DNA of 64,000 bases from an uncultured Methylomonas sp. (GTDB lineage Bacteria; Pseudomonadota; Gammaproteobacteria; Methylococcales; Methylomonadaceae): positions 124,001 to 188,000 of the forward strand of contig CAKZJE010000031.1 in assembly GCA_936941155.1 (NCBI GenBank), in the 5' to 3' direction. The number at the start of each line of letters is the position of its first letter. Position 1 is the stretch's first letter. Shown here piece by piece: positions 27,194 through 36,418 of the stretch. A program made the position numbers and the translations under genes. The notes beneath the pieces were generated by a model. It saw only the letters and a program-made list of their open reading frames with translations. It had not been told where the DNA came from and ran no database searches.

Positions 27194-27323
27194 AAGCCCT
27201 GATTTACCCATTCCTGCACTAACTGTGTGTGTTATACTGACAATGAGAATATGGTTTTCTAAAGAATCTCTTTTGCCGTATTCTCACTGTGAATATGCAC
27301 AGTTTATTGAGACAAAAAGCGTA

Positions 27324-27710
27324 ATGAAAATTTTACAACAAATCGTTTTATCTGCGGCTCTTGCAACTTCTATGGTTGCTTTTTCAACTAGCACTATCGC
27401 TGCTGAAAAAAAAGAAGCTGTCACTGTACAAACGATGATTGAAGAGACTATTTCTCATGTAGAAGCAGCACTTGCATCGGCTAACGCTAATGAGTCAAAA
27501 GAAATTATTTTGGCTCACATTAAAGAAGCACGTCAGACACAAAAAGATATTATTGTTGGTGCTTTAGATCAAGAACGTCAAAAAGCCAGTGCTAAATTAG
27601 TAATCGCTGGTCGCGATTTTAAAGAAGGCAAAACCAAAGAAGCAAAAGCTTCTTTAGAATTAGCATTAACTGCATATAAAGAGTTATTAGTATTGTCAAA
27701 CGCAAAGTAA
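27324..27710 (+). CDS. Small exported helical protein (paralogue group, member 1)
   Basis: A protein of 128 residues with a signal peptide (MKILQQIVLSAALATSMVAF, cut near STIAAEKK). The mature part is about 100 residues of Lys/Glu/Ala-rich helix with the pattern IEETISHVEAAL, ILAHIKEARQTQ, KASAKLVIAGRDFKEGKTKEA and LELALTAYKEL. This layout of paired helices recalls periplasmic helical proteins of the SmbP/DUF type, without the histidine clusters that would suggest metal binding. It is the most divergent of three tandem relatives. Function unknown. Confidence 0.7.
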   Translation: MKILQQIVLSAALATSMVAFSTSTIAAEKKEAVTVQTMIEETISHVEAALASANANESKEIILAHIKEARQTQKDIIVGALDQERQKASAKLVIAGRDFKEGKTKEAKASLELALTAYKELLVLSNAK

Positions 27711-27726
27711 AGCGTGTTTTAGTTTC

Positions 27727-27765
27727 AAATCAGGTTTGATTTTGCAATTGAACCTGATTTTTATA
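27727..27765 (+). terminator. Terminator after the first small helical protein
   Basis: Arms AAATCAGGTT and AACCTGATTT (27727-27736 and 27751-27760) followed by a short T-rich stretch. The rest of the spacer to 28011 shows no gene. Confidence 0.65.
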
Positions 27766-28011
27766 TTTTCCCTACTTGCTATTTTCTTAAAAAACAATTT
27801 TGCAGCCGCTTATTTTAGGATGTACTGACCGCTTTATAATCTAAAGTATTGATGGATGCTTTTCTACTAAATTGATTTTTAAGAAACTTTAAGTTTGTTA
27901 CCATTTTATGAATTATTAAACTTTTTTTTTGTGATAGAATAAATCCCGATACACTGCTGGTGCTTGTGTATTTCTCAAAACATTATTAAACAACACGAGG
28001 GTATTTAATCT

Positions 28012-28398
28012 ATGAAAGCTTTAAAAAATATCGTTTTATGTCTTTTTATGGCTGTTTCTGTAGCTGGCGTTTCTACTACTGCTGTTGCTGAATCTGATGC
28101 TGGACGTATTACATACAAACCAGCTGACGCTATTAACAACGTTATTGCTAAAATAAAAGAAGCGCAAGACGCTATTGCTGCTGGAAAAACTGATGCAGAA
28201 GTTTTAGCTTTAGTAAAAGCTGCAAAAGACTTAGGCAAAGAAATCAACGCAAACGATAAAGTTGACAGAGCGCGTGCAAAAGCAACTCAGCACATTTCAA
28301 AAGCGATTGGTTATTTGAAAGAAAAAGATCAAAAAGTAGCGAATGAGCATTTATCTGCTGCAATTCCTGATTTCGAAGCTCTGAAATCTTTAATTTAA
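28012..28398 (+). CDS. Small exported helical protein (paralogue group, member 2)
   Basis: A protein of 128 residues, signal peptide MKALKNIVLCLFMAVSVAGV (cleavage near AVAESD), then helical repeats AINNVIAKIKEAQDAIAAGK, ALVKAAKDLGKEINANDK, ATQHISKAIGYLKEKDQK and ANEHLSAAIPDFEALKSL. The next gene encodes a clear paralogue. The leader ATTAAACAACACGAGG, containing the ribosome site, is shared with the next gene. A strong terminator follows, so each gene is its own transcript or they are separated by attenuation. Function unknown. Confidence 0.8.
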   Translation: MKALKNIVLCLFMAVSVAGVSTTAVAESDAGRITYKPADAINNVIAKIKEAQDAIAAGKTDAEVLALVKAAKDLGKEINANDKVDRARAKATQHISKAIGYLKEKDQKVANEHLSAAIPDFEALKSLI

Positions 28399-28423
28399 TT
28401 TTTACAGAGTTCGGCTTAAATTT

Positions 28424-28453
28424 CAGGGCATCTTCGGATGCCCTGTTTTTTTT
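28424..28453 (+). terminator. Strong Rho-independent terminator
   Basis: Perfect stem CAGGGCATC / GATGCCCTG with a TTCG tetraloop and eight T residues, after member 2. Confidence 0.95.
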
Positions 28454-28536
28454 GTGTTAGACTGCGAGGCAATACGCAACAACTGTTTGCGTATTTGTAC
28501 AATAACTATAATTAAACAACACGAGGCTCTAATACA

Positions 28537-28890
28537 ATGAAAACTTTAAAAAATATTGCTGTATCTTTTGTTCTGGCTGTTTCTGTTGCAGGTTTTTCTG
28601 CTGTGGCGTTTGCTTATGAAAGCGCGGATGTTGTGGTGGCAAAAATTAACGAAGCTAAAGCTGCCATTACTGCTGGAAAATCGAATACAGATGTTGCTAC
28701 ATTGGTAAGCGAAGCGAAAGGCAAAAGCAAACAACTCGGTGCACGCGACAGCATGGCAGGTGAGGTTCAACGTGCAGCTCAGCATTTGTCTAAAGCACTT
28801 GGTGCTTTGAAAGAAAATGATCCAAAATTGGCAACTGAACATTTAAATCAAGGCGAAAAAGCTTTTCAAGAATTGAAAGCTAAACTGTAA
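28537..28890 (+). CDS. Small exported helical protein (paralogue group, member 3)
   Basis: A protein of 117 residues whose signal peptide MKTLKNIAVSFVLAVSVAGF and mature repeats (VVAKINEAKAAITAGKS, AAQHLSKALGALKENDPK, ATEHLNQGEKAFQELKAKL) align along their whole length with member 2. It has the same ribosome-site context (AACAACACGAGG) and the same terminator stem (CAGGGCATC), so the whole transcription unit was duplicated. A likely periplasmic helical protein of unknown role, perhaps stress-linked. Confidence 0.8.
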   Translation: MKTLKNIAVSFVLAVSVAGFSAVAFAYESADVVVAKINEAKAAITAGKSNTDVATLVSEAKGKSKQLGARDSMAGEVQRAAQHLSKALGALKENDPKLATEHLNQGEKAFQELKAKL

Positions 28891-28913
28891 TTTTTTATAT
28901 CGAGCTCGATTTT

Positions 28914-28950
28914 CAGGGCATCTTAATTTTTTAAGATGCCCTATTTTTTT
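28914..28950 (+). terminator. Rho-independent terminator, sister of the one at 28424
   Basis: Stem CAGGGCATCTTAA / TTAAGATGCCCT with a short loop and a run of seven T residues. Confidence 0.92.
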
Positions 28951-28956
28951 AACGTT

Positions 28957-29559
28957 TTAAAAATTTGCTAATAATTCGGTTAGTATTTTCAAAGCCTTAC
29001 CGCGATGGCTTAAACTGTTTTTCACGTCTGGCGGCAACTGTGCGGATGAACATTGATATTCATCCACCCAAAACACAGGATCATAACCAAAGCCATTTTC
29101 ACCGATTGGCTGAGTTAAAATTCGCCCTTCCCAAACACCTTGCGCAATCACTGGAAAGGGGTCATCTGCATGGCGCATAAAAACGAGCACACAAATAAAT
29201 CGCGCAGTGCGTTCTGTTTCAGGCACGCCTTCTAAAGCCAGCAATAATTTCTGCACATTTTCTTCATCACTCGCGCCAACGCCTGCATAACGCGCTGAAA
29301 TAACGCCCGGCGCACCGTTTAAAGCATCCACAATCAATCCTGAATCATCGGCAATCGCAGGAAGTTGACAATGCAAAGCTGCGTGTCGTGCTTTGATAAT
29401 GGCATTTTCTACAAATGTTGTTCCGGTTTCATCCGCTTCAGAGATATTCCATTGATTTTGCGGCAAAATCGGGTGATTTTTTAAAATCGCTTGGATTTCT
29501 TTAATCTTGCCTTGATTGCCGCTGGCAAGCACACACGTTGTGTTTTTTGTAAAAATCAT
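28957..29559 (-). CDS. rdgB: dITP/XTP pyrophosphatase (RdgB/HAM1)
   Basis: Hydrolyses non-canonical purine nucleoside triphosphates (XTP, dITP, ITP) to monophosphates, keeping them out of nucleic acids. The 200-residue product has the family motifs [49 protein letters not shown] and GFGYDPVF, plus SHRGKALK at the end. It overlaps rph by 4 bp (ATGA). The gene pair rph-rdgB is common in bacteria. Confidence 0.96.
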   Translation of the reverse strand: MIFTKNTTCVLASGNQGKIKEIQAILKNHPILPQNQWNISEADETGTTFVENAIIKARHAALHCQLPAIADDSGLIVDALNGAPGVISARYAGVGASDEENVQKLLLALEGVPETERTARFICVLVFMRHADDPFPVIAQGVWEGRILTQPIGENGFGYDPVFWVDEYQCSSAQLPPDVKNSLSHRGKALKILTELLANF

Positions 29560-30278
29560 AATACGGTTTCTAAAGCAATTCGTTGTTTTTCCAATAATTG
29601 TTTAATGCCGACCGCGGCTAAATCCAACATGGCATTTAACTCCTCTTTTCTAAAAGCATGACCTTCTGCTGTGCCTTGAATTTCAATAAACGCATCCATG
29701 TCATTCATCACCACATTCATATCGGTTTCGGCATTGCTGTCTTCTGCATAATCTAAATCTAACACAGGCACACCATTAAAAATTCCCACCGAAACTGAAG
29801 CAATTTGCCCATGCAGAGGATTTTTTTTCAGCTGTTTTTTCTCCAGCATTTTATTGATGGCTAAAGATAACGCAACAAATCCACCGGTAATCGACGCGGT
29901 GCGTGTGCCACCATCGGCTTGCAACACATCGCAATCAATCGTAATTGTGTTTTCGCCTAAGGCTTTTAAATCAATTGCAGCCCGCAAAGAACGACCAATC
30001 AAGCGTTGAATTTCCAAAGTTCTGCCGCCTTGTTTGCCGCGACTAGCTTCTCTACCCATTCTTTCGTGCGTAGAGCGCGGCAACATGCCATATTCCGCTG
30101 TGATCCAGCCTTCGCCTTTGCCTTTTAAAAAACGTGGTACACCGGACTCAATACTTGCAGTACAAAGTACCCGTGTATCGCCAAATTCAACTAACACAGA
30201 CCCCTCGGCATGTTTAGTAAAACCACAGGTAAACTTAATTTCGCGCAGTTGTTCAGGATTGCGTCGGCTAGGTCTCAT
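29556..30278 (-). CDS. rph: Ribonuclease PH
   Basis: A phosphorolytic 3'-5' exoribonuclease that trims tRNA precursors. The 240-residue product begins [20 protein letters not shown] and shows [15 protein letters not shown], the ring residues in [32 protein letters not shown] and a C-terminal [13 protein letters not shown]. Full length for the family, so it should be active. First gene of the rph-rdgB operon. Confidence 0.97.
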   Translation of the reverse strand: MRPSRRNPEQLREIKFTCGFTKHAEGSVLVEFGDTRVLCTASIESGVPRFLKGKGEGWITAEYGMLPRSTHERMGREASRGKQGGRTLEIQRLIGRSLRAAIDLKALGENTITIDCDVLQADGGTRTASITGGFVALSLAINKMLEKKQLKKNPLHGQIASVSVGIFNGVPVLDLDYAEDSNAETDMNVVMNDMDAFIEIQGTAEGHAFRKEELNAMLDLAAVGIKQLLEKQRIALETVL

Positions 30279-30378
30279 TCGTTAATCTCTTTGCAATAAA
30301 AAAATACAGTATACCTGCTTTTGTGATTACATTCAGGGCTTCGTTTTTTCAGCAAATCGCATTGAGATAAGTTATCGA

Positions 30379-30416
30379 AAAATTTTATAAGACGACTGGT
30401 CGTCTTATAAAATTTT
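30379..30416. repeat. 38-bp palindrome family (type C), copy 5, perfect
   Basis: A perfect palindrome with 17-bp arms (AAAATTTTATAAGACGA / TCGTCTTATAAAATTTT) and the 4-nt loop CTGG. It lies in the divergent spacer between rph and the TerD gene (30279-30648), in which I see no gene. Confidence 0.95.
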
Positions 30417-30648
30417 ATGATTTAAGAATGATGTTTCAGTTCCGTAAACTCAATCACAACTGTTTTTCCGTTAGATTTTTTATCTGTATTTCAGTGGATT
30501 TTCATTAAGAATTCATCTGTTTTGCGTAACATCCGCGAATAACTTGCAAAAACCGTAGTTATTGATTGTAATCTTGTTTTAGTTAGGCGTTATAAGCTTA
30601 ATTTAGTGCCACATTGTGGCGTAATTTCAAGTAAATGAGGAAATGAGT

Positions 30649-31233
30649 ATGTCAGTATCGTTAAACAAAGGCGGCAGAGTTTCTCTGTCTAAAGAAAATC
30701 CCGGTTTAAAAAAAATCTTAGTAGGACTCGGTTGGGACGCAAGAGCAACCGACGGCGGTGATTATGACTTAGATGCGTCTGTTTTTATTTTAAATGCAGC
30801 CGAAAAAGTCAGAAGCGATCAGGATTTTATTTTTTACAACAATCTGAAAGGCGCGGATGGGGCAGTTGAACACACAGGCGACAATCGCACCGGTGCAGGC
30901 GATGGCGACGATGAGGCTGTTAAACTGGATTTAGTCAAACTAGACACCCATACAGACATTCAGAAAATTTCTATCGTCGTGACAATTCACGATGCCGATG
31001 CGAGACATCAAAATTTTGGGCAAATCCAAAATGCGTTTATTCGGGTTGTGAATGATGAAACTGGCGTTGAAATTGTGCGTTTTGATTTAACCGAAGATTA
31101 TTCGATTGAAACGGCAATGATTTTTGGTGAAATTTACAAAAAAGACGGTGAATGGCGTTTTTCAGCTGTCGGGCAAGGTTATGCGGGCGGTTTAGCTGCT
31201 GCATGTAATCGCTATGGGATTAATATTGGCTAA
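30649..31233 (+). CDS. TerD-family stress protein
   Basis: A protein of 194 residues from ATG 30649 ([20 protein letters not shown]), preferred over ATG 30643 because GAGGA at 30637-30641 is correctly spaced for it. It has the TerD motifs [20 protein letters not shown] and the acidic Ca-binding residues [15 protein letters not shown]. TerD proteins bind calcium and are linked to tellurite, stress and phage resistance. It stands alone without terC or other ter genes, as in many bacteria. Confidence 0.93.
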   Translation: MSVSLNKGGRVSLSKENPGLKKILVGLGWDARATDGGDYDLDASVFILNAAEKVRSDQDFIFYNNLKGADGAVEHTGDNRTGAGDGDDEAVKLDLVKLDTHTDIQKISIVVTIHDADARHQNFGQIQNAFIRVVNDETGVEIVRFDLTEDYSIETAMIFGEIYKKDGEWRFSAVGQGYAGGLAAACNRYGINIG

Positions 31234-31254
31234 TTGATTGGCTGTTAAAGAAGT

Positions 31255-31287
31255 AGAGTCGCGGTTTATTGCGACTCTGCATTTTTT
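31255..31287 (+). terminator. Rho-independent terminator after the TerD gene
   Basis: Stem AGAGTCGC / GCGACTCT with an 8-nt loop and six T residues. Confidence 0.92.
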
Positions 31288-31302
31288 GATGAAGTAACTG
31301 AT

Positions 31303-32490
31303 TTATTTCATAAACGCAATAATATCGACTAACAAAATCCGCACTTCATCCAATCGAATCGACAAAGTTTTGCATAATTTATCGGTATCAAAATCGCGAT
31401 ACGCTTCCGAAGCAATCGGTTCTGCACAAGCTTGTTCAAAATCTAAAGCTAAAATTTGATAAAAATAAGCTCGCCACGACCAATTAAAATGGCGAGTTCT
31501 ATGATTTTCAATCCATTTTCCCTGTGAAAATTCAAAAGAAGAACTGATTTGTTCGCCATCGCTATTGCAAATATAAAATCCTAAAATGCCATTTTCTTCA
31601 AACGGCATTGCGGCTAATTCATTCAAATTAAAATCCGATTGCAAAGCATGTTGCAAGTCTTTTACTAACGATTTAATTTTAATTAACGCCTGATTTTTCT
31701 TTTTTTCCTGCGCGACTGTGTGTTGCAAAAACTTTTTCCGAAGCGAACTAATATGGCGTTGATAAGTCAGCGCGGGTTGAAATTCAGGCACGGCGGGGGA
31801 AAATAAATAGCCCTGCATCATGTGCGCACAGCAACTTAAGGCAAAAAAGAATTCGTTATCGGTTTCCACGCCTTCGCAGACAATTTGACAGCCGGTGCGT
31901 TGCGCAAGTCGCGTTAATGAATACACAACATCGCTGGCAATGCCGCCTTTTTTACTCGCCTGTTTAAACAAGCGCATGTCGAGTTTAATGATGTCGGGGT
32001 GCATGGCAATCACACGGTCGAGCTGCGAATAACCTGAGCCAAAATCATCTATCGCCACTTTTAAACCATGACTGCGATAGACTTTCACAATTTCAGCCAG
32101 CTTATTTAAATCGCCTTTGGTTTCGGTGATTTCAATAATAATGCGGCTTTTATCCAGCTCAAATTCATTGAGCATTTCTAATGTTGGCAGTTTTTTGGGA
32201 TTATCAATAATATCAATCCATGTAGGTGAGATATTTAAGGCTAAATAGCTGTTGCCAGGAAACTGCGTAAATTTTTCTAAAGCTTGATGACGCACCGAGC
32301 GATCTAAGTCGATTTTTTGGGTGGTGCTGATTTTTGAGGAAGAAAACCAATGTCCTGCGGAGAGAATTTTGCCATCGGCATGGCGTTGTCTGGCTAAGGC
32401 TTCGTAACCTACGATAGCACCACTGGCAACGCCGATAATCGGTTGAAAATAAGGGAATAAGTCTAGGGTTGGTGTAACAGATGTGTTCAT
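31303..32490 (-). CDS. Cyclic-di-GMP phosphodiesterase, EAL plus C-terminal sensor-like domain
   Basis: A protein of 395 residues. EAL domain at about 10-250 with intact metal and catalytic motifs: VGYEALARQ, NISPTWID, IEITE, IDDFGSGYS, KLDMRLF and CEGVET. It should therefore hydrolyse c-di-GMP. The C-terminal 110 residues (GFYICNSDGEQISSSF and following) resemble the Cache/YkuI-C-type domain often joined to EAL in this layout and may sense a small ligand. No membrane helix, so cytoplasmic. It converges on the TerD gene. Confidence 0.92.
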   Translation of the reverse strand: MNTSVTPTLDLFPYFQPIIGVASGAIVGYEALARQRHADGKILSAGHWFSSSKISTTQKIDLDRSVRHQALEKFTQFPGNSYLALNISPTWIDIIDNPKKLPTLEMLNEFELDKSRIIIEITETKGDLNKLAEIVKVYRSHGLKVAIDDFGSGYSQLDRVIAMHPDIIKLDMRLFKQASKKGGIASDVVYSLTRLAQRTGCQIVCEGVETDNEFFFALSCCAHMMQGYLFSPAVPEFQPALTYQRHISSLRKKFLQHTVAQEKKKNQALIKIKSLVKDLQHALQSDFNLNELAAMPFEENGILGFYICNSDGEQISSSFEFSQGKWIENHRTRHFNWSWRAYFYQILALDFEQACAEPIASEAYRDFDTDKLCKTLSIRLDEVRILLVDIIAFMK

Positions 32491-32744
32491 GAAGTCCGGT
32501 TATTAGGGGTGGCGGGTAAAGGAATTGGTTATGGTTCGCTCTACGGGGGACAAAATCGTGATGCGGATTTTGTAAGGTAATGCAGTTGGATTATTTTAAG
32601 CTTTTTTGTTTCGCCATGCTTGCCACAATCTGTGGTCAAGGTCATTGTTTTTTACTACAGAAACTTAAGAATAGCATTAGAATAGGCAAGATAGGTCTGT
32701 ACTTATCCTACCTCTTTTTTAACGTTATGCAGAGGAAAACCTTT

Positions 32745-33701
32745 ATGAGACAGATAATAAAAAATTTTACGCTGATGTTGTTGTGGATTATGTCAGCAAA
32801 TCATATCGTGATGGCTTTGCCTGCGAATGGCACTGCGGTAAAAGCTACGCAAATTACTCTGCAAGGCGGCAGCAATTCAGCAGCGCAATGGATTGCGCCG
32901 AGAGTTTCTACTTACAAGCTTTGGTTGCAAGTGCCGGCTAATAGCACGGCAACTGGTGCTTTGTATCGAATTTATCCTCGCGGTAATATGGTTGGTAATA
33001 CTGTTTGTTCAAGTAGCGATGTGACTTATCCCTGTTTTGAAATAAGCGTAAATCAGGCGATTAATCAAGGCAAATGGGTTTTATTATCCTTGAAAAATGG
33101 CAGTAAAATCACAAATCAATGGCAATTTGCCGCAGGTGGTTATGTGAGTGTGAATGCGGGCAATTTGAGTTCTGCCGAACAATTAAATATCGCCTCCGTG
33201 AGTTTTGAAAATATGACTCCTACATTGGCGATTGGCAAAACGTATCAAGGTGGAATTATTTTTTATATAGACAGCACCAAATCTCATGGTTTGATAGCCG
33301 CAGCACAAGATCAAGACACTGGTTTGCAATGGTCAAACGGCTCTTATGTGCTTACTGGAGCTGCGAATACTGCGCTAGGCTTTGGCAAAGCAAATACTGC
33401 CAGCATTTTAACTGCGCAAGGGGCAGGCAGTTATGCGGCGAAATTGTGTGATGAGTTAGTGATTGGCGCGTACAGTGATTGGTATTTGCCGTCAAAAGAT
33501 GAGTTGAATTTAATGTACACAAGAATAGGTCAGGGAGCTGCCGCACCGTTGACGAATATTGGTGGCTTTGCCTCAGGCAGCTATTGGAGCTCGTCTGAAA
33601 CCGCTACAAACGGCGCGTGGAGTCAAAACTTTATGGCAGGCTCGCAACTTGGCTATTATAAAAATGCGGCATTTTATGTGCGTGCTATCAGAACGTTTTA
33701 G
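32745..33701 (+). CDS. Exported protein with C-terminal DUF1566/Lcl domain
   Basis: A protein of 318 residues from ATG 32745 (ribosome site AGAGGA), with a signal peptide MRQIIKNFTLMLLWIMSANH, cut near VMALPANG. The middle part is a beta-rich carbohydrate-binding-like region (about 30-170). The C-terminal 130 residues match DUF1566/Lcl (GGIIFYID, DWYLPSKDELNLMY, YWSSSE and YVRAIRTF). Such domains occur in surface lectin-like or collagen-like proteins of Legionella and Bacteroidetes. Function unknown. Confidence 0.82.
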   Translation: MRQIIKNFTLMLLWIMSANHIVMALPANGTAVKATQITLQGGSNSAAQWIAPRVSTYKLWLQVPANSTATGALYRIYPRGNMVGNTVCSSSDVTYPCFEISVNQAINQGKWVLLSLKNGSKITNQWQFAAGGYVSVNAGNLSSAEQLNIASVSFENMTPTLAIGKTYQGGIIFYIDSTKSHGLIAAAQDQDTGLQWSNGSYVLTGAANTALGFGKANTASILTAQGAGSYAAKLCDELVIGAYSDWYLPSKDELNLMYTRIGQGAAAPLTNIGGFASGSYWSSSETATNGAWSQNFMAGSQLGYYKNAAFYVRAIRTF

Positions 33702-33770
33702 TGATTGCTAGTTTTTACATTTTTTTACGAATATCCAACTTCTTCAAATTTACTTTTGGAAAATATAAAC

Positions 33771-34742
33771 ATGAATAAACCTAAAGTTCTTGTCACTCGG
33801 CAGTGGCCAGCTTCGGTAGAGGCTAAGTTGAGTAACCTTTATGATGTCACTTTAAACGAATCAGATCGCCCTTTAACGGCTGAAGAGCTGAAGATTGCAT
33901 TGCAACAGTATGATGCTGTGTGTCCTAACGTGTGTGACGCATTGCCAGCGCAAGTGCTGAATGTGGAAAATAAACGCTGCAAAATTTTGGGCAATTTTGG
34001 CGTGGGTTATAACCATATTGATGTGGCTGCGGCAAAGCAACAAGGTTTGATTGTGACGAATACGCCGGGGGTTTTAACGCAAAGTACTGCTGATATTGCC
34101 ATGACGTTATTGCTGATGTCAGCGCGGCGCGGTGCGGAAGGCGATAGATTAGTGCGTTCAAAAAAATGGACGGGTTGGTGTCCTACGCAATTGATGAGCA
34201 GCGATGTGACGGGCGCAACGTTAGGTTTAATTGGTTTTGGCAGAATTGCCCAAGCGATGGCACGAAAAGCCCATCATGGATTTGGGATGAAAATTTTGTA
34301 TGTGAAACCGAGTCCAGCTGAACAAGCGATTGTTGATGAATTGCAAGCCGTGCGTTGTGATTCAATTGCAGAGTTATTAGCGCAATCGGATTATGTGTCA
34401 TTGCATTGTCCTGGTGGTGCGGAAACTAAGCATTTAATGAATGCGCAAAATTTGGCGTTAATGAAACCGACAGCGCATTTAATTAATACTGCGCGGGGTG
34501 ATGTGGTGGATAGTCTGGCATTGATTGAGGCGTTGAAAGCAGGAACAATCAGAGGCGCGGGCTTGGATGTGTATGAAAATGAACCGAATTTACATCCGGG
34601 CTTTTTAGAATTGGATAATGTGTCGTTGTTGCCGCATTTAGGCAGTGCCACGATTGCAACGCGCACCGCAATGGGCGAAAAAGTGTTGGCAAATTTAGCC
34701 GCTTTTTTCGCAGGAGAGGAATTGCCAGATCGTGTGGTTTAA
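33771..34742 (+). CDS. D-2-hydroxyacid dehydrogenase (glyoxylate/hydroxypyruvate reductase type)
   Basis: A protein of 323 residues with the NAD-binding motif GLIGFGRIAQAMARKA near residue 150 and the Arg/Glu/His catalytic set in INTARGDVVD, DVYENEP and LLPHLGSAT. The closest family is glyoxylate reductase (GyaR-like), reducing glyoxylate to glycolate or hydroxypyruvate to glycerate. In a methylotroph this could serve the serine cycle; that is inference. ATG 33771 is picked over in-frame upstream starts because it gives the family's N-terminus. Confidence 0.93.
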   Translation: MNKPKVLVTRQWPASVEAKLSNLYDVTLNESDRPLTAEELKIALQQYDAVCPNVCDALPAQVLNVENKRCKILGNFGVGYNHIDVAAAKQQGLIVTNTPGVLTQSTADIAMTLLLMSARRGAEGDRLVRSKKWTGWCPTQLMSSDVTGATLGLIGFGRIAQAMARKAHHGFGMKILYVKPSPAEQAIVDELQAVRCDSIAELLAQSDYVSLHCPGGAETKHLMNAQNLALMKPTAHLINTARGDVVDSLALIEALKAGTIRGAGLDVYENEPNLHPGFLELDNVSLLPHLGSATIATRTAMGEKVLANLAAFFAGEELPDRVV

Positions 34743-34902
34743 TGAGCTTTCCATATTATCTTCTCACCATGCGAGTGGCGAATGTTTTTGAGAACTTGCT
34801 ACCGAACAAAAATATTAAGAAGATTTTGGAGATTTTCATAGTATTTGATTTTAACGCAGTACACAGACAGTCATTTTTTTAAATGGAAAACGCAATATAC
34901 AA

Positions 34903-35886
34903 ATGATTCACTTCCACTGGCCTTGGCTATTTTTAATCTTACCTCTCCCTTTATTGATACGTTATTTTTTTGCCGCCAGCGCAACTCTCGACGAAGCTGC
35001 GTTAAAAGTCCCGTTTTTAGAGGATTTTCCTAGCGAAGAAACCCACACCATTGCCACAGAAAAACCTTGGCGATTATGGCTGGCAACGGCGGCATGGATT
35101 TTATTGGTGTTAGCAAGTTCGCGTCCACAATGGCTAGGTGAACCAATAGAGCAAGCAATTAGCGGACGCGATTTAATGCTGGCGGTGGATTTATCCGAAA
35201 GTATGACCACCCAAGACTTTGAATTAAAAGGACAAATGGTTGACAGATTGACTGCGATTAAATCAATTGCCGTTGATTTCATCAATCGCCGCGTCGGTGA
35301 CAGATTAGGTTTAGTTTTATTCGGCACGCAAGCTTATTTGCAAACGCCGCTCACATTTGACCGCAAAACCGTCGCCACTTTATTAGATGAATCTGTGATT
35401 GGTTTGGCTGGCGAAGCCACTGCAATTGGCGATGCGATTGGTTTGGCAGTGAAGCGTTTGCAAAAACAACAAGCCAATAGCCGCGTTTTGGTTTTACTCA
35501 CCGATGGCGCAAATACCGCAGGTGAGGTTTCCCCGATTAAGGCGGCAGAATTGGCGGCAAGTTACCAATTAAAAATTTACACCATTGGCGTGGGAGCGGA
35601 TGAAATGGAAGTGCGTAGCTTTTTCGGCTCGCAAAAAGTCAATCCGTCACAAGATTTAGACGAGAAAACCTTAACCGAAATTGCGCAAAAAACCGGTGGA
35701 AAATATTTTCGCGCTCGCAACACCGAAGAATTGAATAAAATTTATCAATTACTCGATCAATTAGAACCTGTGGAAAAAGATAAGCAATATTTTCGTCCAC
35801 GGGCAGAATTGTATTTTTACCCGTTAGCCTTGGCTTTAATAATTGTGGCTTTTATCGCTGTGCAGAGAATTAAGAGGCAAAGATAA
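34903..35886 (+). CDS. batA: BatA-like VWA domain membrane protein
   Basis: A protein of 327 residues: two membrane helices (about 7-23 and 58-72), a VWA domain with an intact MIDAS DLSES at 96-100, and a C-terminal helix (about 305-322). In Bacteroides, Leptospira and Francisella the Bat (aerotolerance) genes form a membrane complex next to moxR. Here batA heads a cluster far from the moxR operon at 16-20 kb. Its stop codon overlaps the brnT start (TAATG). Confidence 0.92.
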   Translation: MIHFHWPWLFLILPLPLLIRYFFAASATLDEAALKVPFLEDFPSEETHTIATEKPWRLWLATAAWILLVLASSRPQWLGEPIEQAISGRDLMLAVDLSESMTTQDFELKGQMVDRLTAIKSIAVDFINRRVGDRLGLVLFGTQAYLQTPLTFDRKTVATLLDESVIGLAGEATAIGDAIGLAVKRLQKQQANSRVLVLLTDGANTAGEVSPIKAAELAASYQLKIYTIGVGADEMEVRSFFGSQKVNPSQDLDEKTLTEIAQKTGGKYFRARNTEELNKIYQLLDQLEPVEKDKQYFRPRAELYFYPLALALIIVAFIAVQRIKRQR

Positions 35887-36167
35887 TGCGTTTTGAATGG
35901 GATGAAACAAAAAATCGAATTAACATCCAAAAGCATGGCATTGACTTTAACGATGCAGTTGATATGTTTAAACATCCTCTTTTGTCTAAATTAGATAACA
36001 CAGAAAATTACGGTGAAGAACGCTGGATAGGTATAGGTTGGATAAAAAACATCATTGCACTTGTCGTTTATACTGAACGAAAAAACGATGTGATTCGCAT
36101 TATCAGTGCAAGAAAAGCAACTAAACAAGAGGTGTATTACTATGAACAGTGTATTAACTCAAACTGA
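35886..36167 (+). CDS. brnT: BrnT-family toxin
   Basis: A protein of 93 residues matching BrnT: FEWDETKNRINIQKHGIDF at the N-terminus, then ERWIGIGWIKNIIALVVYTER and IRIISARKATKQEVYYYE. BrnT is a ribonuclease toxin with a RelE-like fold. The ATG overlaps the batA stop (TAATG), so the toxin is translated from the bat mRNA by coupling. The antitoxin gene begins inside its 3' end. The usual order brnT-brnA is kept. Confidence 0.93.
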   Translation: MRFEWDETKNRINIQKHGIDFNDAVDMFKHPLLSKLDNTENYGEERWIGIGWIKNIIALVVYTERKNDVIRIISARKATKQEVYYYEQCINSN

Positions 36168-36414
36168 TTGGAAACGACTGGAATCATTATCCGATGATGC
36201 AATTGATACCAGTGATATTCCTGAACTTGATGAAAGTTTTTTTGCACAAGCTCAGTTTCGGCAAATCGACCAGAAAACCGTAAAATTACAGCTTGATAGT
36301 GATGTTATTGACTGGTTTGTCGAGCAAGGGCAAGGCTATCAAGCAAAAATTAATCACTTGTTACGTTCTTATATGCAAACGCAGCAACATCAATTACAGA
36401 ATAAGAATCTATAA
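36142..36414 (+). CDS. brnA: BrnA-family antitoxin
   Basis: A protein of 90 residues from ATG 36142, with AAGAGGTG 8 nt upstream, overlapping brnT by 26 bp. It contains the acidic DIPELDESFFAQAQ segment and a C-terminal ribbon-helix-helix (KTVKLQLDSDVIDWFVEQGQ, then INHLLRSYM) typical of BrnA. It neutralises BrnT and should repress the TA promoter. Its stop lies 4 bp before the batB start. Confidence 0.92.
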   Translation: MNSVLTQTDWKRLESLSDDAIDTSDIPELDESFFAQAQFRQIDQKTVKLQLDSDVIDWFVEQGQGYQAKINHLLRSYMQTQQHQLQNKNL

Positions 36415-36418
36415 AAGT

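Noticed and set aside
27324-28890. Small helical proteins as SmbP metal-binding proteins
   Set aside because: The helical layout is similar, but the histidine clusters that define SmbP metal binding are missing.
14828-30416. 38-bp palindromes as ordinary terminators only
   Set aside because: Several lie between divergent genes or far from any stop codon, although single copies may terminate transcription.
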